A model generated the notes under the pieces. The model was not told the origin of the DNA. It searched no databases and was given only the letters and a program-made list of their open reading frames with translations. A program made the translations under genes and the position numbers. Positions 1 through 6,820 of a DNA stretch of 64,000 nucleotides are shown here, piece by piece; positions within the stretch are counted from its first letter, which is position 1; every line of letters starts with the position of its first letter. The DNA comes from Kribbella italica (GTDB taxonomy: Bacteria > Actinomycetota > Actinomycetes > Propionibacteriales > Kribbellaceae). The stretch is taken from contig NZ_JACHMY010000001.1 of the NCBI RefSeq assembly GCF_014205135.1, positions 7,750,001 through 7,814,000 on the forward strand, written 5' to 3'.

Positions 1-1257
1 GAGGATGAGGGCAAGGCCGAGTGCGCCGCCGACCTGTTTGGCGGTGTTCATGATTCCTGAGACGGCTCCGGTGTCGTGGCGGGGAACGCGGGCCATGACG
101 ACGGAGGTGATGGGGGTGAAAAAGAAGGCTCCACCGATGCTGAGGACTACGGCTGGTCCGAGAACGCCGGACAGGTAGGTGCTGTCAGCGGTGATCCGGC
201 TCTGCCAGACGAACGCGGCGGAGTCGATGAGTGCTCCGATGGCGACGAGGGTGCGCGGTTCGAAGCGCCGCATGAGGATCGGTGTCAGGCGCAGCCCTAG
301 GCCGATGCCGAGCAGGGTGTGGGGCAGGAACGCGAGGCCGGTCTGAAGTGCGTTGTAGTTGAGGACTTCTTGGAAGTAGAAGCTGAGGAAGTACCACATC
401 GGTATCTGGAAACAGGCGCCGGCGAGCAGGACGATGAAGTTGCCGAGGGCCACGGTCCGGGTGCGGAAAAGCCGGAACGGGATCAGCGGAGCGGCCGCGA
501 ATCTGGTCTCGACCAGGACGAAGGCGGCGACCGCCACCGCGCCGATGATGAGGCTGAGGTAGCTGCTGGGGTGGTTCCAGGATGTGGCTTCCGCCTGGGT
601 GACGCCCCAGGTCAGCGCGGCGACTCCGATGGTGGCCAGGCAGGCCCCAGGAACGTCGAGCCGAGGGCGCACTGAGGGTCCTCGGATGCCGGCCGGGAGA
701 ACCTTCGTTGCGAGGAGCAGTGCGCCGGCGCCGATCGGGACGTTGATGAGCAGGATCCAGCGCCACGAAATGGTTTCGGTGATGAGGCCGCCGAGGACGT
801 TGCCGGCGGCGCCGCCGATCGAGCCGACCGCGCCGTACACGACCAGCGCCCGGGTGCGGGGCGGCCCTTCGGTGAAGGTCGTGGTCAAGATCGTGAGCGT
901 TGCCGGTGCGAGGATCGCGGCGCCGATGCCCTGGACGGCGCGGGCACCGACGAGGAGTGCTGGGGTGGTGGCCAGGCCGCCGAGCAGGCTGGCGGTCATG
1001 AAGACGGCGAGGCCGGCGATGAAGACGGTGCGGTGGCCGTAGAGGTCGGCCAGTCGGCCGCCGAGCAGGAGCAGTCCGCCGAAGGTGAGGGCGTAGCCGT
1101 TGGCGACCCAGGAGACGTCGCCGGCGCGGAACTGCAGGTCGGTGGCGATGGTCGGGAGTGCGACGTTTACGACCGACAGGTCGAGCACAACGACGAATTG
1201 TGCGGCGCAGACCAGTGCCAGGATCCACCGCGATCGGCGGGGTTCGTCGGGGTCCAT
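1..1257 (-). CDS. DHA2-type MFS drug exporter (QacA/EmrB family), 3' part cut by window start
   Basis: This is a proton-driven multidrug exporter of the inner membrane. I read it directly on the minus strand from ATG at 1257, and it stays open to base 1 (about 419 residues; the stop lies outside). The protein begins MDPDEPRRSRWILALVCAAQ and shows the family signatures: a first helix with VVVLDLSVVNVALPTI, motif A as GGRLADLYGHR, and the motif-C region GAVGSIGGAAGNVLGG. About 11-12 hydrophobic segments are visible of the 14 usual for DHA2. It is divergent from a TetR regulator starting about 100 bp away, the classic exporter/repressor arrangement. The substrate cannot be told from sequence. 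Confidence 0.9.
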   Translation of the reverse strand, partial: MDPDEPRRSRWILALVCAAQFVVVLDLSVVNVALPTIATDLQFRAGDVSWVANGYALTFGGLLLLGGRLADLYGHRTVFIAGLAVFMTASLLGGLATTPALLVGARAVQGIGAAILAPATLTILTTTFTEGPPRTRALVVYGAVGSIGGAAGNVLGGLITETISWRWILLINVPIGAGALLLATKVLPAGIRGPSVRPRLDVPGACLATIGVAALTWGVTQAEATSWNHPSSYLSLIIGAVAVAAFVLVETRFAAAPLIPFRLFRTRTVALGNFIVLLAGACFQIPMWYFLSFYFQEVLNYNALQTGLAFLPHTLLGIGLGLRLTPILMRRFEPRTLVAIGALIDSAAFVWQSRITADSTYLSGVLGPAVVLSIGGAFFFTPITSVVMARVPRHDTGAVSGIMNTAKQVGGALGLALIL

Positions 1258-1274
1258 GCGGTCGCCTCCGTAAT

Positions 1275-1290
1275 CGATGTGGTCGCATCG
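1275..1290. promoter_or_regulatory. imperfect dyad between MFS exporter and TetR gene
   Basis: An inverted repeat with arms CGATG and CATCG lies 18 bp upstream of the exporter start, in the only space shared by the two divergent genes. TetR repressors usually bind such dyads. The arms are short and the match is imperfect, so this is a candidate operator only. Confidence 0.3.
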
Positions 1291-1365
1291 GTTTGCTGGT
1301 TCACGGTAGGCGCGTAGACTTCGAACGGTCAATTCAATGCGGACACATTGGAAAGGTGGGTCGAG

Positions 1366-1956
1366 TTGCGGGGTCCTGGAGCACATCATGACGACCGTCG
1401 GCGAGAGATCGCCGACGCGGTGCTTGGGGTGGTCGCTGATGGTGGTCTGGCGGCGGTGTCGCTGACCGAGGTGGCCGCGCGTGCGGGGGTGTCGGCGGGA
1501 CGGGTGCAGCACTATTTCCCGTCGAAGGACAGGCTGATCGAGGCGGCGTTCGAGCGGGGCAACGCGTTGAGCGGGGCGCGGATCCGCGACCTGGTCGGGG
1601 TCCAGGATCTTGGCGCTGCCGATCCGCGGTTGGTGCTGGCGACGGTGCTGGGGGAGTTGCTGCCGTACGACGAGGTGACGCGGGTGCATCTGCGGGTGCG
1701 GCAGTTCTTCAACGCCCAGGCGCTGGCCGATCCGGCGATCGCCGAGCGTACTCAGCGGTTGTACGCGGCGTTCCACCGTGATCTAGCGGCCCTGGTCGAG
1801 CGGGCCGCGCCTGAGTTGGCCGGCCGCGCCCGTGATGTCGCGGTCCGGTTGGCCGCGCTGACGGAGGGACTTGCGTACTACGTGCTGATCGATGCCTACA
1901 GCGCAACCGATGCCCGCGCGCGACTGCAGGCCGAGTTGGCCGACGTGCTGGGGTGA
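1366..1956 (+). CDS. TetR/AcrR-family transcriptional regulator
   Basis: This is a DNA-binding repressor, probably of the divergent MFS exporter. The N-terminal TetR helix-turn-helix is clear around residues 8-55: SLTEVAARAGVSAGRVQHYF followed by PSKDRLIEAAF. The C-terminal ligand domain is variable, as usual. The length of 196 residues is typical. I chose TTG at 1366 because GAAAGG (1351-1356) sits 9 nt before it; an upstream in-frame TTG at 1348 would add six residues without a ribosome binding site. The gene ends inside a strong hairpin that also serves the convergent SulP gene. Confidence 0.88.
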   Translation: MRGPGAHHDDRRREIADAVLGVVADGGLAAVSLTEVAARAGVSAGRVQHYFPSKDRLIEAAFERGNALSGARIRDLVGVQDLGAADPRLVLATVLGELLPYDEVTRVHLRVRQFFNAQALADPAIAERTQRLYAAFHRDLAALVERAAPELAGRARDVAVRLAALTEGLAYYVLIDAYSATDARARLQAELADVLG

Positions 1957-1984
1957 GCGACCCGGGCGCCGGGTCGCTCACCCC
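1950..1984. terminator. bidirectional hairpin terminator
   Basis: A perfect 16-bp inverted repeat (arms 1950-1965 and 1969-1984, loop GCG) lies exactly between the convergent TetR (ends 1956) and SulP (ends 1990) genes. It lacks a T tract, as is usual in high-GC actinobacteria. Its position suggests termination from both sides. Confidence 0.8.
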
Positions 1985-1989
1985 AAGGG

Positions 1990-3522
1990 TCAGTGCCCGC
2001 CGCCGAGTTTGCCGGCGAGGCGCTCGTGGCGTTCGGCGCTGGAGGCGTTGAGGCCGACGATCTGCACGGTTTTGCCGTAGCGGGCGTACTTGGTGGTGAT
2101 CGCGTCCAGGGTGGCGACGGTGGAGGCGTCCCAGATGTGGGAGTCGGTCATGTCGATGATGACGTTGACCGGATCGCCGCGGTAGTCGAACTGGTAGACC
2201 AGATCATTGCTGGAAGCAAAGAACAGCTCGCCGGTGACCGCGTAGACCTTGGTGTCCTCGTCGGGGTGCGCGACGTCCTTGACGGTGGTGAAGTGGGCGA
2301 CGCGGCGGGCGAACAGGATCATCGCGACGATGACCCCGACGATCACGCCGATGGCGAGGTTGTGGGTGATGACCACCACGATCACGGTCGAGAGCATGAC
2401 GAGGGTTTCGCTGCGCGGCATCCGGCGCAGGGTCTTGGGGTGGATGCTGTGCCAGTCCAGAGTGCCGACCGACACCATGACCATGACGGCGACGAGCGCG
2501 GCCATGGGGATGTCGCCGACCAGGTCGCCGAGGCCGACGACGAGGATCAGCAAGAAGACGCCGGCCAGGAAGGTCGAGATCCGGGTTCGGGCGCCGGAGG
2601 CCTTCACGTTGATCATCGTCTGGCCGATCATCGCGCAGCCGCCCATGCCGCCGAAGAAGCCGGTGATGACGTTCGAGACGCCCTGTCCCCAGGCTTCGCG
2701 GGTCTTGGGTGAGTGGGTGTCGGTGACGTCGTCGACGAGCTTGGCGGTCATCAGCGACTCCAGCAGCCCGACCAGCGCCATCGCCACGGCGTACGGCGCG
2801 ATGATGCGCAGCGTGTCGAGGTTCCACGGCACGTCGGGCCAGAACAGCGACGGGAGGCTATCGGGGAGCTGTCCTTCGTCGCCGACGGTCGGCACGGTCA
2901 CCGACGTGATCGCGACGAAGATCGTGACGGCCAGGATCGCGACCAGCGGCGCGGGAACGGCCTTGGTGATGCGTGGCAGGAACACCATGACGACGATCCC
3001 GGCCGCGACCAGCGGGTAGACCAGCCAGGGGACGTGGGTCAGGTGTGGGATCTGCGCGAGGAAGATGAGGATCGCGAGGGCGTTGACGAAGCCGACCATC
3101 ACCGAGCGCGGGATGAACCGCATCAGCCGGGCCACGCCGAGCACGCCGAGGACCACCTGCAGGATCCCGGCCAGGATGACGGTGGCGATGAAGTACTCGA
3201 AGCCGTGGTCGCGCATCACCGGCGCGATCACCAGCGCGACCGCGCCGGTGGCGGCCGAGATCATCGCGGGTCGGCCGCCGAGGAACGCGATCGAGACGGC
3301 CATCGTGAACGAGGCGAACAGTCCGACGCGGGGGTCGACGCCGGCGATGATCGAGAAGCTGATCGCCTCCGGGATCAGCGCGAGTGCGACGACCAGGCCG
3401 CCGAGCACCTCGATCCGCAGCCGGCGCGGGGAACGCAACGCGGCGCGGACCGACGTGATGTCGGCCTCGTTGGGGAACTGGGCGGGTTCGGGCGTGGCTG
3501 ACTCGGGCGCCAGCGAGGTCAT
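1990..3522 (-). CDS. SulP-family inorganic anion transporter with STAS domain
   Basis: This is an integral membrane transporter of the SulP/SLC26 group, which moves sulfate, bicarbonate or related anions. It has 510 residues with the SulP core (LVVALALIPEAISFSIIAG near the N-terminus, then GGMGGCAMIGQTMINV in the middle) and a C-terminal cytoplasmic STAS domain (about residues 420-505, with VNVIIDMTDSHIWDAST). I chose ATG at 3522 because GGAG lies 5 nt before it; an in-frame start 51 nt upstream is possible but has no better site. It is divergent from a MerR regulator with a perfect dyad in between, so its expression probably responds to that regulator. Whether it carries sulfate or bicarbonate cannot be told. 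Confidence 0.9.
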   Translation of the reverse strand: MTSLAPESATPEPAQFPNEADITSVRAALRSPRRLRIEVLGGLVVALALIPEAISFSIIAGVDPRVGLFASFTMAVSIAFLGGRPAMISAATGAVALVIAPVMRDHGFEYFIATVILAGILQVVLGVLGVARLMRFIPRSVMVGFVNALAILIFLAQIPHLTHVPWLVYPLVAAGIVVMVFLPRITKAVPAPLVAILAVTIFVAITSVTVPTVGDEGQLPDSLPSLFWPDVPWNLDTLRIIAPYAVAMALVGLLESLMTAKLVDDVTDTHSPKTREAWGQGVSNVITGFFGGMGGCAMIGQTMINVKASGARTRISTFLAGVFLLILVVGLGDLVGDIPMAALVAVMVMVSVGTLDWHSIHPKTLRRMPRSETLVMLSTVIVVVITHNLAIGVIVGVIVAMILFARRVAHFTTVKDVAHPDEDTKVYAVTGELFFASSNDLVYQFDYRGDPVNVIIDMTDSHIWDASTVATLDAITTKYARYGKTVQIVGLNASSAERHERLAGKLGGGH

Positions 3523-3664
3523 GCGGTCTCCAGACAAGCAGAACGGGCGGCACGCCTCGCGGCGGGCAAGCACAGCGCGTCATTGCGCCGGCGGCAGCAC
3601 GAGGAGGTCGCGTCACAGGAAAGATGGGTGAGGCGGTGAGGAGCACCGGAACGCCTCACGACCC

Positions 3665-3694
3665 CAACTCTACCCGAACGTAAGGGTAGAGTTG
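3665..3694. promoter_or_regulatory. probable MerR operator, 11-bp perfect dyad
   Basis: Arms CAACTCTACCC and GGGTAGAGTTG are perfect inverted repeats separated by 8 nt. The dyad lies between the divergent SulP and MerR genes. The core CTCTACCC/GGGTAGAG resembles operators of the MerR family, which sit between the -35 and -10 elements. It is not at a gene end, so a terminator role is unlikely. Confidence 0.7.
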
Positions 3695-3786
3695 AAGCGA
3701 GGTCCGTTATCCTTCCCGGACCCACGGCACCTACCGTGGTCACCTGGCCGGAAACCGTCAGGGCCAGGGAGGCAGGGGACAGCGCG

Positions 3787-4200
3787 ATGGGTGAGCACAT
3801 GCAGATCGGCGAGGTCGCCGACCGGGTCAAGCTCAGCCTGCGCACGATCCGCCACTACGAAGAAGTCGGACTCGTCCCGCCATCGGCACGCACCAAAGGC
3901 GGCTTCCGCCTCTACACCGAGGCCGACGTGCAGCGTCTGCTGCTGATCCGCAGGATGAAACCGCTTGGGTTCACCCTCGAGGAGATGGCCGACGTCCTCG
4001 ACCTGCTCGACGGCCTGTCCGCCGACGCCACGCCGGCCGACCGGGACGCCCTCCTGGACCGGCTGACGATGTACCGCGAGGCCGCCGGCCAGCGCATCGA
4101 CGCGCTGCGCGAACAGCTCGACGTCGCCGTCAACTTCGCCGACAAGCTGCAGGAGCACCTCGATCTACACTCCTCAAGACGGATTCGGACCGAGCAGTAG
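3787..4200 (+). CDS. MerR-family transcriptional regulator
   Basis: This is a 137-residue MerR-type regulator with the winged HTH at the N-terminus (MQIGEVADRVKLSLRTIRHY, then EEVGLVPPSARTKGGFRLY) and a C-terminal coiled coil (about residues 75-125) used for dimerisation. No cysteine cluster is present, so a metal-sensing role like MerR or CueR is not supported. I chose ATG at 3787; a GGGAGG/AGGGGA purine stretch precedes it. An internal ATG at 3802 (MQIGEV) is the alternative. The divergent SulP gene and the shared dyad make SulP the likely target. Confidence 0.85.
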   Translation: MGEHMQIGEVADRVKLSLRTIRHYEEVGLVPPSARTKGGFRLYTEADVQRLLLIRRMKPLGFTLEEMADVLDLLDGLSADATPADRDALLDRLTMYREAAGQRIDALREQLDVAVNFADKLQEHLDLHSSRRIRTEQ

Positions 4201-4276
4201 CCGACTCGGCCCGATCTGAGTACTACAACGCTGCGTGGGGTGGCGCAAAGCGCTTGCCTAGGGCAACACTGGTTGC

Positions 4277-4426
4277 ATGGGCAGGCTGGCGCTCGATCTC
4301 CTCGGGCCGGTCGCACTGGAGCTCGCCCGGGCAGAAGAACAACTCCCCGGGGTCGCACGGCATGCCCGGCGGTCCAAGATTCGAGCTGAACTGGGACAGG
4401 TTTCTTCACTGAACTTGTCAATCTGA
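4277..4426 (+). CDS. possible 49-residue ORF
   Basis: A short open frame from ATG 4277 (MGRLALDLLGPVALELARAE, then a basic stretch HARRSKIRAELGQ) lies in the otherwise empty stretch 4201-4513. There is no convincing ribosome binding site and I recognise no family. It may be a remnant. Confidence 0.2.
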   Translation: MGRLALDLLGPVALELARAEEQLPGVARHARRSKIRAELGQVSSLNLSI

Positions 4427-4513
4427 CCAGGCTAGGTGGCGGACTCTTCGGCCCCGCACCATGTGTTCCTCATTGGTCGGTCGTCAGGCGCAGGGGCCAG
4501 CGGCGATGCGGAT

Positions 4514-4870
4514 TCAGTTGACGCGTGGTGAGGGTGGGTTGGGCGAGCTGTCATCGCGTTTTCGGTCTCGACGTTTGGCGAGGATGACCCCGCCGGCGAA
4601 GAGGATCGGGATGAGGAGGCCGATGGGGAGCAGCTTCATTCCGGACCAGTCGTTCGCGTCGCCGTCGCCGGATCCGGGTGGGTTCGGCGGGGCCGATGTA
4701 TTCGAGCCGAGGGTCGGGCTGGGTGTCGCTGCGGCCGGCTGGATCTGCTGCAGCGCGGACGATCCAGCCTGAGCTGTAGTCGCCGTGAGGGCGAGTACTG
4801 AGACTGCGGCAACGAACAAGCCGACCGCCAATGCTGCGGCTGCGGACGTGGTGCGCCGGTGCTGTCTCAT
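4514..4870 (-). CDS. small secreted protein with C-terminal membrane anchor
   Basis: This is a 118-residue protein beginning MRQHRRTTSAAAALAVGL, a typical signal peptide with cleavage likely after TTAQA (about residue 34). It continues with a Pro/Ser/Gly-rich extracellular linker and ends in one membrane helix (GLLIPILFAGGVILAKRRD) with a basic tail. There is no LPXTG sorting signal. I chose ATG at 4870; an upstream ATG at 4891 would add seven residues. I know no function. The last helix motif IPILFAGGVILAKR recurs almost unchanged in a small ORF at 54931-55092. Confidence 0.6.
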   Translation of the reverse strand: MRQHRRTTSAAAALAVGLFVAAVSVLALTATTAQAGSSALQQIQPAAATPSPTLGSNTSAPPNPPGSGDGDANDWSGMKLLPIGLLIPILFAGGVILAKRRDRKRDDSSPNPPSPRVN

Positions 4871-4915
4871 GCCAGTGCCGGTACCCAGCATCTCGTTTGC
4901 AGAATCTGGGCCGGG

Positions 4916-5533
4916 TTACTGTCGCGTGGCTTTGCCGAGGACGTGTGCGAGTCCGGTGAATCCGAATCTGCGGTGGTCTTCGATGTCGAGCCCGGCGGCC
5001 TGGATTGCTGCGGTGGTGTCGCGGTTGGGGTGGCAGCCGCCCGCGGCTCGTGACCACAGGGGCGTGATGGCGTCTTCGAGGGCTGCGATCAGGTGATTGG
5101 TGGAGCGGACGTGTTCGTAGTAGCGCAGTTGCCCGCCGGGGCGTAGTGCGCGGTGGGCTTCGGCCAGTGCGGTGGTCTGGTCGGGGACGCTGCACAGCAC
5201 CAGGCTCATCACGGCGGCGTCGAAGTCTCCGCCGTCGGTGGGGAGGTGTTCGGCGTCGCCGGCGACGACGTGCACGGTCACGTCGGCGTTGTGGGCGGCT
5301 TGGAGTGCGAGGCTGCGGAGGTGGTCGTCGGGTTCGACGGCGACGACTTCGGTGACTGTGGCGGGGTAGTGGGCGAAGTTCGCGCCGGTTCCGGCGCCGA
5401 CCTCGATCACGCGGCCGGACAGCCCGGTGAGGAGTTCGCGGCGGTGCGCGGTGCCGCCGCGGCGGTCCATGGAGCAGACCAGCCGGGCGAACGCGCGCGC
5501 GAAACGTGGGTGTTGCAGGTTGTTGCCTGTCAT
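4916..5533 (-). CDS. class I SAM-dependent methyltransferase
   Basis: This is a 205-residue methyltransferase with motif I VIEVGAGTGANFAHYP, an acidic residue closing motif II (VAVEPDD), GDAEHLP and the post-motif LRPGGQLRYYEHV. This is the Methyltransf_11/PhcB-like type often annotated UbiE/menaquinone-like; the substrate is unknown. ATG at 5533 overlaps the end of the upstream DUF2892 gene, so the two are translationally linked. The divergent operator at 5858 suggests control by the nearby CsoR-family sensor, which would tie the enzyme to sulfur or metal stress (inference). Confidence 0.8.
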   Translation of the reverse strand: MTGNNLQHPRFARAFARLVCSMDRRGGTAHRRELLTGLSGRVIEVGAGTGANFAHYPATVTEVVAVEPDDHLRSLALQAAHNADVTVHVVAGDAEHLPTDGGDFDAAVMSLVLCSVPDQTTALAEAHRALRPGGQLRYYEHVRSTNHLIAALEDAITPLWSRAAGGCHPNRDTTAAIQAAGLDIEDHRRFGFTGLAHVLGKATRQ

Positions 5534-5540
5534 GGCTGGG

Positions 5541-5769
5541 TCACGGCTGGGTGGTGTGTGCGCGGAACTTCTTGCCGGCCATCGGGCGGCGCAGCAGCGG
5601 CGCGATCAGGCAGAAGTCGAAAGCCCCCGGCTGCGAGCGGGAGCAGTCCGACGGCGGCGAGGATGTACCAGCCGCCGCCCAGGACAACGCCGATGGCGAT
5701 CATGGCCAGGCCGAGGATGGCCCGGACGACACGGCCGGCCGGTGAGCTGAGGAAACCTACGAGATTCAT
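5541..5769 (-). pseudogene. DUF2892 inner-membrane protein, frameshifted near its C-terminus
   Basis: It starts MNLVGFLSSPAGRVVRAILG and has two membrane helices like the DUF2892 (YgaP-type membrane) family. From ATG 5769 the frame runs off after LLPLAAGGF into an unrelated tail ending at 5530. One frame over, the expected family ending AFDFCLIAPLLRRPMAGKKF reads through to TGA at 5541. Dropping one C of the five-C run at 5624-5628 joins the two parts. The cause may be a real mutation, a sequencing error or slippage. DUF2892 proteins often accompany rhodaneses, as here. Confidence 0.7.
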
Positions 5770-5857
5770 GGGCAGAGCCTTCCGTCAGGAGCGCAGTGCC
5801 GGGGATCCCGCGCTGATGGGTGTTGCCGGGGTCACGGCGACCCCAGTTTGCCCAGCA

Positions 5858-5871
5858 TACCCCCGGGGGTA
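5858..5871. promoter_or_regulatory. CsoR/CstR-type operator palindrome 1
   Basis: TACCCCCGGGGGTA is a perfect 14-nt palindrome of the G/C-tract type bound by CsoR-family repressors. It lies between the divergent DUF2892-methyltransferase pair (minus strand) and the Cys-rich protein/sensor pair (plus strand). A near-identical copy stands before the rhodanese gene. Confidence 0.7.
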
Positions 5872-5906
5872 CCCTGAGGGTGGTTGCCGATCCGGAGGAG
5901 TTCAAG

Positions 5907-6071
5907 ATGTGCCGAGCAGTGAAGTGCCGTAGCTGCGGCAAGACGACGTGGGCGGGCTGTGGCCAGCACGTCGCGCAGGTCAAGCAGGCAGTGCCGGCCG
6001 AGCAGTGGTGTGGTGGTCATCCGAAGGGTGAGGGTGGCGGCGGGTTCTTCGCCCGGTTGTTCGGTCGCTGA
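5907..6071 (+). CDS. 54-residue Cys-rich (zinc-ribbon-like) protein
   Basis: The small protein starts MCRAVKCRSCGKTTWAGCGQ and carries a later CGGH. The five cysteines and two histidines suggest a bound zinc or a persulfide-reactive site. The tail is Gly-rich and ends FFARLFGR. A strong GGAGGAG sits 7 nt before ATG 5907, so this start is preferred over a longer frame. Similar small proteins are common in actinobacteria (from memory) without a proven function. It precedes the CsoR-family sensor and lies just after operator 1. Confidence 0.7.
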   Translation: MCRAVKCRSCGKTTWAGCGQHVAQVKQAVPAEQWCGGHPKGEGGGGFFARLFGR

Positions 6072-6135
6072 TCAGTTGTGCGGGGCTAGGTGGTTTCCGG
6101 AATCCGGGTACGGCGTGGAGGTGGTGGCGGTGCAG

Positions 6136-6399
6136 ATGGACAGCCAGTTGATGAAGGACCCGTTGACGCGGCTCAAGCGCGCGCAGGGGCAGCTCGGCGC
6201 GGTGATTGCGATGATCGAGGAAGGCGACGAGTGTGAGCGGGTGCTGACTCAGCTTGCCGCTGTGTCGAGCGCGCTGGACCGGGCCGGGTTCAAGATCATT
6301 TCCACCGGGATGCGGCACTGCCAGGCGCTGCGCGAGCGGGGCGAGGAGCCGCCGCTGACCGAGGAGCAGCTCGAGAAACTGTTCCTCGCCCTGGCCTGA
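6136..6399 (+). CDS. CsoR/CstR-family repressor (DUF156), persulfide-sensor type
   Basis: This is an 87-residue four-helix repressor of the CsoR/RcnR/CstR family: DPLTRLKRAQGQLGAVIAMI at the start, then LTQLAAVSSALDRAG. The two conserved cysteines are C33 and C62, with the 29-residue spacing of CsoR. The histidine that binds Cu(I) in CsoR, four residues before the second Cys, is Gly58 here. Loss of this ligand is the feature that separates persulfide-sensing CstR from copper-sensing CsoR. Together with the rhodanese, persulfide dioxygenase and TauE genes that follow, this supports a sulfide/persulfide sensor. ATG 6136 gives the family length; GTG codons upstream are alternatives. Confidence 0.85.
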   Translation: MDSQLMKDPLTRLKRAQGQLGAVIAMIEEGDECERVLTQLAAVSSALDRAGFKIISTGMRHCQALRERGEEPPLTEEQLEKLFLALA

Positions 6400-6463
6400 C
6401 ACCGGCCAGCAGCAACCCCGCGTCCGTCTCGGTCGAGACCTGCGCGGAGGTCCGTCGAACGCA

Positions 6464-6477
6464 TACCCCCGGGGGTG
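6464..6477. promoter_or_regulatory. CsoR/CstR-type operator 2
   Basis: The element has a perfect 12-nt palindromic core ACCCCCGGGGGT (6465-6476) and shares TACCCCCGGGGGT with operator 1 at 5858. It ends about 20 bp before the rhodanese start, so it probably controls the rhodanese, dioxygenase and TauE genes. Confidence 0.7.
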
Positions 6478-6495
6478 TGTGGGTAAGGAGTTGAG

Positions 6496-6819
6496 ATGAC
6501 TGTTCGCGAGATCGAGGTTCAGGAGTTCGCCGTACGTGAGACCGCCGGGCAGGTGGTCGATGTGCGGTCGGCCGACGAGTACGCCGGTGGGCACGTGCCG
6601 GGAGCGGTGAACATCCCGCTCGACGACCTGCCCGGCCGGGTCGGCGAACTGTCCGGCGCTGGACCGGTCTATGTGGTGTGCCAGTCAGGACGCCGCAGCC
6701 AGCAAGGCGCCGAAATCCTCAACCAGGCCGGTGTCGATGCGACCTCGGTCGCGGGTGGTACCGGCGGGTGGATCGAGGCCGGCCACCCGGTCCATACCGG
6801 CGACGAGACGGGGAGCTGA
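6496..6819 (+). CDS. single-domain rhodanese sulfurtransferase
   Basis: This is a 107-residue rhodanese that passes sulfane sulfur through a cysteine persulfide. Family motifs: VVDVRSADEYAGGHVPGAVN and the active-site loop CQSGRRS with catalytic Cys62. AAGGAG lies 5 nt before ATG 6496. It is followed one base later by the dioxygenase fusion, so the two are co-translated. It is likely induced when the CsoR-family sensor leaves operator 2. Confidence 0.9.
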   Translation: MTVREIEVQEFAVRETAGQVVDVRSADEYAGGHVPGAVNIPLDDLPGRVGELSGAGPVYVVCQSGRRSQQGAEILNQAGVDATSVAGGTGGWIEAGHPVHTGDETGS

Positions 6820-6820
6820 G

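Noticed and set aside
185..1288. Long Arg/Pro-rich minus-strand frame over the MFS gene
   Set aside because: It is one frame off the real exporter, which reads cleanly from ATG 1257 to base 1; composition is typical of a shadow in high-GC DNA.
3665..3694. Dyad as transcription terminator
   Set aside because: It lies between divergent starts, not after any gene end, and its A/T-containing arms fit a MerR operator better.
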